A stretch of DNA of 5,041 nt. Origin: GCA-2688775 sp964524225 (GTDB taxonomy: Archaea > Nanobdellota > Nanobdellia > Woesearchaeales > GW2011-AR4). Both the position numbers and the translations under genes were made by a program. Location: assembly GCA_964524225.1 (NCBI GenBank), contig CAZGEW010000083.1:1-5041 (forward strand), read 5' to 3'. Positions 1-4,787 of the stretch are shown in pieces. The notes under the pieces were generated by a model. The model had not been told where the DNA came from, made no database searches, and worked only from the letters and a program-made list of their open reading frames with translations. The stretch's first letter is position 1, and every line of letters starts with the position of its first letter.

Positions 1-1
1 G

Positions 2-316
2 ATTATATGGTTGCCAGCTGCTTTAAATCTGCTATTGATTGGTTACTTGCAAAATGACAACTCTTATACAATACGAGGCATTGTGCTTATTGTATATGGC
101 ATATTAATAATAAGCAGTATAGACAATTTCTTAAAGCCAAGGTTGATTGGCAAAAGTGCAAATATACATCCAATACTTGTACTGCTTGGGATTTTAGGTG
201 GCTTAAGGTTATTTGGATTTTTAGGCTTAATATTAGGACCAGTTATGCTAGCATTCTTGATAACTTTGATTGATATATATGAAGAAGAAAAGGCTGAGCT
301 TGATAAGTATTTTTAA
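2..316 (+). CDS. AI-2E/PerM-family membrane permease, C-terminal fragment
   Basis: Partial gene, open from the left edge (first full codon at base 2) and ending at TAA 314-316; about 104 residues are visible. It matches the C-terminus of the AI-2E transporter / PerM family (formerly UPF0118), polytopic inner-membrane proteins with about eight helices that are linked to small-molecule or ion export. Visible signs are a WLPAALNLLLIG helix end, a hydrophobic helix leading into the family hallmark IDNFLKPRLIG, then HPILVLLGILGGL and FGFLGLILGPVMLAFLITLI, followed by a charged cytoplasmic tail (IYEEEKAELDKYF). A TTG at 11 could be read as a start, but the frame is open and family-like upstream of it, so the real start lies outside the window. 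The family is clear; the substrate cannot be told, and the name does not prove AI-2 transport. It is co-directional with the next gene, 57 bp away. Confidence 0.88.
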   Translation: MIWLPAALNLLLIGYLQNDNSYTIRGIVLIVYGILIISSIDNFLKPRLIGKSANIHPILVLLGILGGLRLFGFLGLILGPVMLAFLITLIDIYEEEKAELDKYF

Positions 317-324
317 AGATAAGG

Positions 325-332
325 TTTATAAT
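325..332 (+). promoter_or_regulatory. Candidate archaeal TATA box for the AMP phosphorylase gene
   Basis: TTTATAAT lies in the 57-bp gap between the permease and AMP phosphorylase. With the usual archaeal spacing of about 25 bp from TATA centre to start site, transcription would begin near 353, giving a leader of about 20 nt before ATG 374. No Shine-Dalgarno sequence precedes that ATG, which fits a short-leader transcript. In such AT-rich DNA a chance match is quite possible. Confidence 0.33.
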
Positions 333-370
333 TAGAAAAATAGATAACTAATTAGAAAAATAAATAACTA
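331..370 (+). repeat. Tandem 20-bp duplication upstream of AMP phosphorylase
   Basis: Two abutting copies, ATTAGAAAAATAGATAACTA at 331-350 and the same with one change (G343 to A363) at 351-370, end 3 bp before the ATG at 374. Both copies carry stop codons, so they are not coding. The repeat fills the interval between the candidate TATA box and the start codon, so it lies around the expected transcription start or leader. Whether it is a regulator site or a neutral slippage duplication cannot be told from sequence. Confidence 0.9.
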
Positions 371-373
371 AAA

Positions 374-1858
374 ATGAAATTAAAAGTTAAAGACATCGAC
401 ATAAGCAGTGGCGGTCCTTTGATTGCTATTGTCAATAATAAGGATGCTGAAGTGCTTGATCTTCATGTAATGGACAGAATAAAAATAATAAAAAGAAATA
501 AGCTTGAGACTGTTGTTGTTGATATAGCCAAAAGCGATAAGATAGTACCAAAAGGCAACATAGGAGTATTTGAAGAGGTCATTGAATCTTTAAAGCTAAA
601 AAATAATGATATTGTTGAGATTGTACTTGCAAAGAAGCCACTATCAATTGACTATATTAAAAAAAAGCTAGATGGCCAAAAATTAACAAAGAAAGAAATA
701 GACCAGATTGTATGGGATATTGTTCATAATAAGTTGAGTGCTATTGAGTTGACATACTTTGTTGCTGCTTGCTATACAAATGTTATGACAACTGAAGAGA
801 CAATCTTATTGACAAAGGCAATGGTTAAACATGGAGAAGTTTTGAAGCTAAACAAGTTCCCAGTTATAGACAAGCATTCAATTGGCGGCATCCCAGCCAA
901 TAGAACAACTATGATAATTGTACCAATTGTAGCTGCTGCTGGTTACTATATTCCAAAAACAAGTTCGCGTTCAATAACAAGCCCTGCTGGCACAGCAGAT
1001 ACAATGGAGGTTTTAGCAAATGTTTCATTCCCTATAAAAAAAATGAAAGAAATTGTTCTTAAGACTCGAGGCTGCATTGTATGGGGCGGCTCATTAAACC
1101 TTGCACCAGCTGATGACAAAATAATTTCAGTTGAAAGGCCACTAGAGATTGATGCAGAAAGTCAGTTGCTTGCTTCTATTATGGCAAAAAAACATTCTGT
1201 TTCAAGCACTCATATCTTAATTGATGTTCCTATAGGTAAGTACGCAAAGGTTAAGAATATGTTTGAAGCAATAAAGCTCAAAAAGGAATTTAAAAAAATA
1301 GGGGAAAGGTTGAATAAGCATGTTAAGGTTATGACAACTGATGGCTCACAACCAATTGGGAATGGTGTTGGGCCTGCTTTAGAAGCTAGAGATGTTTTGT
1401 GGCTGCTCAAGCGAGATCCTAGAAGACCTTTGGATTTGGAAAAGAAATGCTTGGTTATGTGTGCAAACATATTTAACATAATTGGTTTGAAGAATGGCTA
1501 CAAGAAAGCTTTAGAGCTGCTTAATTCTGGAAAGGCTTATGAAAAAATGATAGAGATAATAAAAGCCCAAGGAGGAAAAGAGATAGCTGCTGAAGACATT
1601 AAGCTTGGTAAATTTGCTTATGATGTTGTTTCAACAAAAAATGGTAAAGTTGAGAGCATAGACAATGCCCTTATTTCTAGGATTGCTAGAATTGCTGGTG
1701 CACCACATGACAAAGGAGCAGGGATATATCTATACAAGCATGTTGGGGACACAGTAAAGAAAGGCGATAGATTATTTACTATCTACTCTGAAAACAGTCA
1801 TAAAATTGAGTATGTTAAGGATATTGTAAAGAATTTCAAAGTATTTAATTCCCAATAA
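374..1858 (+). CDS. deoA: AMP phosphorylase (archaeal thymidine-phosphorylase family)
   Basis: Complete, 494 residues (the family is usually about 500). It is predicted to convert AMP (also CMP/UMP in characterised archaeal enzymes) plus phosphate to the free base and ribose 1,5-bisphosphate, in the cytoplasm. An archaeal-type N-terminal domain (about 1-85) precedes the glycosyltransferase family 3 helical and alpha/beta domains and a C-terminal PYNP-type domain (about 412-485). The phosphate/nucleotide motifs KHSIGG (167-172) and SSRSITSPAGTADTME (197-212) are intact. Positions matching the active-site residues I recall for the Thermococcus enzyme are all present at a constant offset of +4: G172, S198-S203, T207, D260 (proton donor), S268, K292. 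That favours AMP phosphorylase over plain thymidine phosphorylase. Start: the first ATG after in-frame stops in the leader; no Shine-Dalgarno is visible. The partners, ribose-1,5-bisphosphate isomerase and type III RuBisCO, are not nearby. Its 3' end overlaps the convergent gene by 14 bp. Confidence 0.94.
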   Translation: MKLKVKDIDISSGGPLIAIVNNKDAEVLDLHVMDRIKIIKRNKLETVVVDIAKSDKIVPKGNIGVFEEVIESLKLKNNDIVEIVLAKKPLSIDYIKKKLDGQKLTKKEIDQIVWDIVHNKLSAIELTYFVAACYTNVMTTEETILLTKAMVKHGEVLKLNKFPVIDKHSIGGIPANRTTMIIVPIVAAAGYYIPKTSSRSITSPAGTADTMEVLANVSFPIKKMKEIVLKTRGCIVWGGSLNLAPADDKIISVERPLEIDAESQLLASIMAKKHSVSSTHILIDVPIGKYAKVKNMFEAIKLKKEFKKIGERLNKHVKVMTTDGSQPIGNGVGPALEARDVLWLLKRDPRRPLDLEKKCLVMCANIFNIIGLKNGYKKALELLNSGKAYEKMIEIIKAQGGKEIAAEDIKLGKFAYDVVSTKNGKVESIDNALISRIARIAGAPHDKGAGIYLYKHVGDTVKKGDRLFTIYSENSHKIEYVKDIVKNFKVFNSQ

Positions 1859-2831
1859 ATTTTGCATAGATAGATTTTGCCTCCTTTTCATCTTTAGCCT
1901 TTATTAAAGCCCTTCCATCCTGAAAAAATGTTAATTTGTTATCAAAATTAATACAATATTCAAAATCTACAATTTTGCCAATTTTTTTTAATTTATTTTT
2001 TATGATTGTAAATTGTTTTTTATTTAGCTCTTTATTTTTAATTTGGAATACTCCATCTCCACATAATCTCACAACTCTTGAGGTTTTTTTACCATTTAAA
2101 TATTCAAAAATTGCATTTGCACAGCAAATGCAATTTTTGTTTTTATTAACTGTTATTTTCATCAATTCATTTTTCCAAATATCAAAAAACAACAATTTTT
2201 TTTCATAATCTCTTTTCAATAAAATCTTTATTGCCTCATTTACTTGAAAAGATGCTATCATATTACTTATTGTGTTCAACACCCCTATTGTTTCACAAGT
2301 GTCAATATGCTTTGCTGGCTTTAAAAAGCACCTTAAGCAAGGATTATGTCTTGAGATTACATTAAAAATATAACCTTTGCTTCCAATTACTGATGCATAA
2401 ATAAATGGGATATCATTTTTGATTGAGAAATCATTTATTAAGAACCTCGTTTCAAGATTATCTGTGCAGTCTAATATTAAGTCAAAATTTTTTCTTGCAG
2501 AAAAAATTTTGTTGATGTTGTCAAAATTTAAATCATCAACAAAAAAATCAATCGTTATATCAGAATTTATATTGCTTAAGTGCTTTTTTGCACAGTAGGC
2601 TTTTGGTTTTCCAATGTCTTTTTCAGTGAATAAATTTTGCCTTTGTAGATTTGACAATTCAATAATATCCCTATCAACTAGAACTAATTTTCCAACCCCT
2701 GCTCTTGCAAGCAATCCTATTGACACACTACCGAGAGCTCCTAAGCCAACTATTGCAACACAGCTTTTTCCAAGTTTTTTTTGAGCTTCCTTACCAATTT
2801 CATTGAATATTTCTTGGCGAATATAGCGCAT
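1845..2831 (-). CDS. ThiF/MoeB/HesA-type E1-like adenylyltransferase
   Basis: Complete, 328 residues. Family role: ATP-dependent adenylation of the C-terminal glycine of a ubiquitin-fold sulfur carrier (ThiS, MoaD or SAMP-like), for thiamine, molybdopterin or tRNA thiolation, or in some archaea for protein tagging. Seen: R5 near the N-terminus; nucleotide loop GLGALG (29-34); D53; NLQRQ with R64; GKPK with K77; DCTDN (121-125); zinc cysteines CLRC (165-168) and C234/C237; C179 in DTCETIGVL, aligning with E. coli MoeB C187. A C-terminal domain (about 250-328) ends in FQDGRALIKAKDEKEAKSIY and IG, as in the longer ThiF-like proteins of Bacillus type; there is no rhodanese domain. Oddity: the GVxxP-type stretch after the cysteine reads GVLNT. 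A TTTAAAA element about 27 bp upstream supports the start as leaderless. The C-terminal half is far more AT-rich than its neighbours. No carrier gene is in view, so ThiF, MoeB and UbaA roles cannot be separated. Confidence 0.9.
   Translation of the reverse strand: MRYIRQEIFNEIGKEAQKKLGKSCVAIVGLGALGSVSIGLLARAGVGKLVLVDRDIIELSNLQRQNLFTEKDIGKPKAYCAKKHLSNINSDITIDFFVDDLNFDNINKIFSARKNFDLILDCTDNLETRFLINDFSIKNDIPFIYASVIGSKGYIFNVISRHNPCLRCFLKPAKHIDTCETIGVLNTISNMIASFQVNEAIKILLKRDYEKKLLFFDIWKNELMKITVNKNKNCICCANAIFEYLNGKKTSRVVRLCGDGVFQIKNKELNKKQFTIIKNKLKKIGKIVDFEYCINFDNKLTFFQDGRALIKAKDEKEAKSIYAKFIGN
1982..2021 (+). terminator. Oligo-T zone, candidate terminator for AMP phosphorylase
   Basis: On the plus strand, runs of T at 1982-1989 (8), 1996-2001 (6) and 2016-2021 (6) lie 125-165 bp past the AMP phosphorylase stop, with further runs at 2084-2090 and 2196-2203. 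Archaeal RNA polymerase can stop at oligo-T without a hairpin. The tracts are also Lys/Asn codons of the convergent gene, so they may be mere coding composition. Confidence 0.28.
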
Positions 2832-2854
2832 ACAAGCAGGGTATATTCCAAAAG

Positions 2855-2861
2855 TTTTAAA
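2855..2861 (-). promoter_or_regulatory. Candidate TATA box of the E1-like gene (leaderless)
   Basis: Read on the minus strand, this is TTTAAAA within AATATTTAAAAC. Its centre is about 27 nt upstream of the E1-like ATG (2829-2831), the spacing expected when an archaeal transcript begins at the start codon. No Shine-Dalgarno is found there, which fits a leaderless mRNA. Confidence 0.45.
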
Positions 2862-2880
2862 TATTGTTATGTAATCCTAA

Positions 2881-2888
2881 AATTTTAA
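2881..2888 (+). promoter_or_regulatory. Candidate TATA box of the pop5-psmA-SBDS-rrp4 operon
   Basis: AATTTTAA would place a transcription start near 2910-2912, just before ATG 2914 and about 26 nt before ATG 2938. The alternative TTTTAAAT at 2855-2862 would start transcripts near 2885 and leave a leader of about 50 nt containing the inverted repeat 2893-2925. Sequence alone does not decide between them. Confidence 0.3.
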
Positions 2889-2892
2889 CAGG

Positions 2893-2925
2893 GAGAAGAC
2901 AAAGAAGCTTATTATGTTTCTTCTC
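2893..2925 (+). repeat. Inverted repeat GAGAAGA / TCTTCTC
   Basis: Perfect 7-bp arms at 2893-2899 and 2919-2925 are separated by 19 bp, 12 bp before the preferred pop5 ATG at 2938. It could be a dimeric regulator site or, if the upstream TATA box is used, a leader hairpin. The loop is long and the stem short, so it may be fortuitous. Confidence 0.35.
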
Positions 2926-2937
2926 ATATTTTGTGAT

Positions 2938-3303
2938 ATGACAAAAACCAAACTAAAGCAGATATTGCCAAGCCTGAGAGAAAAAAAGCGCTACTTAGTC
3001 TTTGAGGTCATCTCAAAAGAAGGCATAAGTGATTTTGAAGCGCTATCAAATGCTATATGGCAATGCTCGCTTCAATTACTTGGACAGTTAGGTGTAGCAA
3101 AATCTGGGCTGATGGTGCTTACAAATAAATGGAACCAAAAGTTACAGAGAGGTATTATCAAAGTAAACCACAAGCATGTTGATGCATTGAAAGCTTCATT
3201 TATATTTGCCAGAAAAATAGAAAACAAAGAGGTAATCTTAAGAAGTATAGGTGTCTCGGGCATTTTAAATAAAGCTGAAAAAAAATATTATATTAAAACA
3301 TGA
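2938..3303 (+). CDS. rnp2: Ribonuclease P protein component 2 (Pop5)
   Basis: A protein of 121 residues from ATG 2938, a normal size for archaeal Pop5. Pop5 pairs with Rpp30 and helps the RNase P RNA remove 5' leaders from pre-tRNA. Seen: LREKKRYLVFEV (13-24), then a helix with LLGQLGVAKSGLMVL (47-61), W65, the RGIIKV strand (71-76), NHKHVDALKASF, and the C-terminal motif GVSGILNKAEKKYY (105-118; many homologues have GVSGT). The frame extends to ATG 2914, adding MFLLIFCD. I prefer 2938 because homologues start only a few residues before the LRxKKRYL motif, but a TATA-like element placed for leaderless use of 2914 keeps that start open. It is the first gene of the operon, 19 bp before psmA. 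The partner Rpp30, often adjacent in archaea, is absent. Confidence 0.9.
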   Translation: MTKTKLKQILPSLREKKRYLVFEVISKEGISDFEALSNAIWQCSLQLLGQLGVAKSGLMVLTNKWNQKLQRGIIKVNHKHVDALKASFIFARKIENKEVILRSIGVSGILNKAEKKYYIKT

Positions 3304-3307
3304 ACAC

Positions 3308-3314
3308 GAGGTGG
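3308..3314 (+). promoter_or_regulatory. Shine-Dalgarno site of psmA
   Basis: GAGGTGG is a strong match to the archaeal 16S 3' end (complement GGAGGTGAT) with 8 nt before ATG 3323. It decides the psmA start: the nearer ATG at 3316 is only 1 nt from the site and its frame stops after 13 codons. Confidence 0.8.
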
Positions 3315-3322
3315 AATGAAAG

Positions 3323-4069
3323 ATGCAACCAATGCCACATCAATTAATGGGTTATGATAGGGCCATAACTATGTTTAGTCCAGATGGAAGGCTTTTACAA
3401 GTTGAATATGCAAAAAAAACAGTAAGACAGGGCTCAACAGCGATTGGAATGATTTGCTCAGATGGAGTGCTTTTAGTTGCAGACAAAAGAATTGCAGATT
3501 CTTTGATTGTGCCAGAGTCTGTAGAAAAGATATGGCAGATTGATAATCATATAGGAGCTACTGCATCTGGCATATTAAGTGATGCCAGAGTATTGATTGA
3601 TAGAGCTCAAATAAGGGCGCAGCAAAATAAGATAACTTATGACACAGAGATTGATACATTGACTATTGTTAAAGATATGTGTGACTTAAAGCAGATTTGT
3701 ACCCAAAGCGGTGGCTTAAGGCCTTTTGGCGTATCAATTCTTGTAGCTGGAATTGATGACCATACTCCTAAGCTCTATGAAACAGATCCAATAGGTATAT
3801 TTTTTCAATATAAGGCAACAGCTATTGGAGAAGGAGAGGTAGAAGTAGAAGAGATATTACGTAATGAATACAAGCCAGAGTTCACAATTGAAGATGGCAT
3901 AAAATTGTCGCTTAAAGCTTTGAAAAAGGTATTAGGTGAAAACTTTAACATTGAGAGGATTGACACAGCATACATAAATTCCACTGAAAAGAATTTCAAG
4001 AAGCTTGCAAAATCAAAGATGGAAAAGCTAATGTCAGAATTAAAAGATGACAAGAAAGTGAAGAAGTGA
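3323..4069 (+). CDS. psmA: 20S proteasome alpha subunit
   Basis: Complete, 248 residues (family about 235-260). Seven copies form each outer ring of the cytoplasmic 20S proteasome, gating substrate entry and docking the PAN or Cdc48-type ATPases. Seen: the alpha-subunit N-terminal signature YDRAITMFSPDGRLLQVEYA (11-30), including the gate residues Y11, D12, R13 and P20; GSTAIG (37-42); K69 in VEKI, equivalent to Thermoplasma K66, the pocket lysine for HbYX tails; ASGILSDARVLIDRAQ; GGLRPFGVSILVAGID; and YKATAIGEGE. As expected for an alpha subunit, there is no beta-type propeptide and catalytic Thr1. The C-terminus is lysine-rich (KDDKKVKK). Start is set by the Shine-Dalgarno at 3308. It lies between pop5 (19 bp) and SBDS (7 bp), the usual place in the archaeal exosome superoperon. 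The beta subunit gene is not in the window. Confidence 0.97.
   Translation: MQPMPHQLMGYDRAITMFSPDGRLLQVEYAKKTVRQGSTAIGMICSDGVLLVADKRIADSLIVPESVEKIWQIDNHIGATASGILSDARVLIDRAQIRAQQNKITYDTEIDTLTIVKDMCDLKQICTQSGGLRPFGVSILVAGIDDHTPKLYETDPIGIFFQYKATAIGEGEVEVEEILRNEYKPEFTIEDGIKLSLKALKKVLGENFNIERIDTAYINSTEKNFKKLAKSKMEKLMSELKDDKKVKK
4063..4069 (+). promoter_or_regulatory. Shine-Dalgarno-like site of SBDS, overlapping the psmA stop
   Basis: GAAGTGA (one mismatch to GAGGTGA) ends with the psmA TGA at 4067-4069 and sits 7 nt before ATG 4077. This suggests translational coupling between psmA and SBDS. Confidence 0.5.
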
Positions 4070-4076
4070 CATTATT

Positions 4077-4783
4077 ATGGTTACAGTTGATCAAGCAATA
4101 ATTGCAAGATTAAAGATACATGAGCAAAACTTTGAGATTCTTGTTGACTGCAGCAATGCGCCTGCCTTAAAAGAGGGTAAAACTACCGATATGCATGACG
4201 TACTAGCAGTAATGAAAGTTTTCTCTGATGCAAAAAAGGGATTGGAAGCTTCGGAAACAGCAATGAAGCAAATCTTCGGCACAAGTGATGTTGAAGATGT
4301 AGTCAAGACAATCATACAAAAAGGCGAGATTCAGCTTACTCAAGAGTACAGGGAAAAATTAAGGGAGGAAAAGAGAAAGCAAATTATAACTATAATTCAT
4401 CGTAACGGCGTTGATCCAAAAACTCATTTGCCACACCCACCACAAAGGATTGAGAATGCATTCATAGAATCAAAATTCCATGTTGATGAATTCAAATCAG
4501 TTCAAGAACAGGTGCAGGANNNNNNNNNNTTAAAAAAATAAGAGCAATACTTCCAATTAAATTTGAGGTGAAGGAGATTGCTATCAAGATTCCACCGGAA
4601 TACGCACCAAAATGTTATTCAACTGTAAAAACATTCGGCACACTACTCAAAGAAGAATGGCAGACAAATGGTTATTGGATAGCTATTGTTGAGCTGCCGG
4701 GTGGCATGGAGAATGACCTTTATGACAAACTAAATAAGATATGTCGTGGAGATGTTGAAAGCAAGGTTTTGAAGATTAGGTGA
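4077..4783 (+). CDS. sdo1: SBDS family ribosome maturation factor (SDO1), split by an assembly gap
   Basis: A single gene broken by 10 N at 4520-4529. SBDS proteins bind the large ribosomal subunit; in eukaryotes they work with EFL1 to release eIF6, and archaeal orthologues are thought to do similar late maturation. The N-terminal part (147 residues plus a D/E codon) shows the FYSH domain, MVTVDQAIIARLKIHEQNFEILVD in form, then KVFSDAKKG (47-55), IFGTSDVEDVV (66-76), KGEIQLTQE (82-90), and domain II with EEKRKQIITIIHRNGVDP and PHPPQRIENA. After the gap, another frame continues from 4532 with KKIRAILPIKFE, IAIKIPPEYA, KEEWQTNGYWIAIVELPGG and the C-terminal ferredoxin-like domain to TGA 4781-4783. 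With a 5-base gap the protein would be 233 residues, normal for the family. The frame change at the gap reflects an arbitrary N count and gives no evidence of a pseudogene. Confidence 0.92.
4520..4529. other. Assembly gap (10 N) inside SBDS
   Basis: Ten unknown bases. Joining the reading frames on either side needs an N count of 2 modulo 3 (5, 8 or 11), so 10 is a placeholder length, or there is a nearby indel, for example in the run of seven A at 4532-4538. Confidence 0.95.
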
Positions 4784-4784
4784 T
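4778..4784 (+). promoter_or_regulatory. Shine-Dalgarno site of rrp4, overlapping the SBDS stop
   Basis: AGGTGAT matches the archaeal consensus perfectly, contains the SBDS TGA (4781-4783) and leaves 3 nt before ATG 4788. This tight spacing points to translational coupling and fixes the rrp4 start. Confidence 0.75.
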
Positions 4785-4787
4785 TAA

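Larger units (their letters stand above)
2832..2937. promoter_or_regulatory. Divergent intergenic control region (E1-like gene / pop5 operon)
   Basis: These 106 bp separate the minus-strand E1-like start from the preferred pop5 start. They must hold the promoters for both directions, since no other upstream space exists unless promoters lie inside genes. Visible elements are TTTTAAA at 2855-2861 (TATA-like on both strands), AATTTTAA at 2881-2888, and a 7-bp inverted repeat at 2893-2899/2919-2925. No tRNA or long reading frame is present. Confidence 0.6.

Noticed and set aside
11..316. TTG at 11 as a true start of a small membrane protein
   Set aside because: The family-like sequence (IIW before LPAALNLL) continues to the window edge, so the gene is truncated by the window and does not start there.
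1210..1479. Minus-strand open frame of 89 codons opposite AMP phosphorylase
   Set aside because: It lies fully inside a well-conserved gene, shows no recognisable domain and has no promoter or Shine-Dalgarno; it mirrors the codon pattern of the real gene.
1936..2208. Plus-strand 90-codon hydrophobic, Phe-rich frame inside the E1-like gene
   Set aside because: The hydrophobic look is the complement of AAA/AAT-rich codons on the other strand, so membrane-like content is a by-product of T-tracts. No start signals were seen.
3316..3357. ATG at 3316 as an alternative start after the psmA Shine-Dalgarno
   Set aside because: It is out of frame with psmA, only 1 nt from the Shine-Dalgarno, and its frame stops after 13 codons.
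4565..4783. Separate small gene starting at GTG 4568 after GAGGTG
   Set aside because: The frame is open and SBDS-like upstream of the GTG (KKIRAILPIKFE from 4532), so this is the C-terminal part of SBDS and the GAGGTG is coding sequence.
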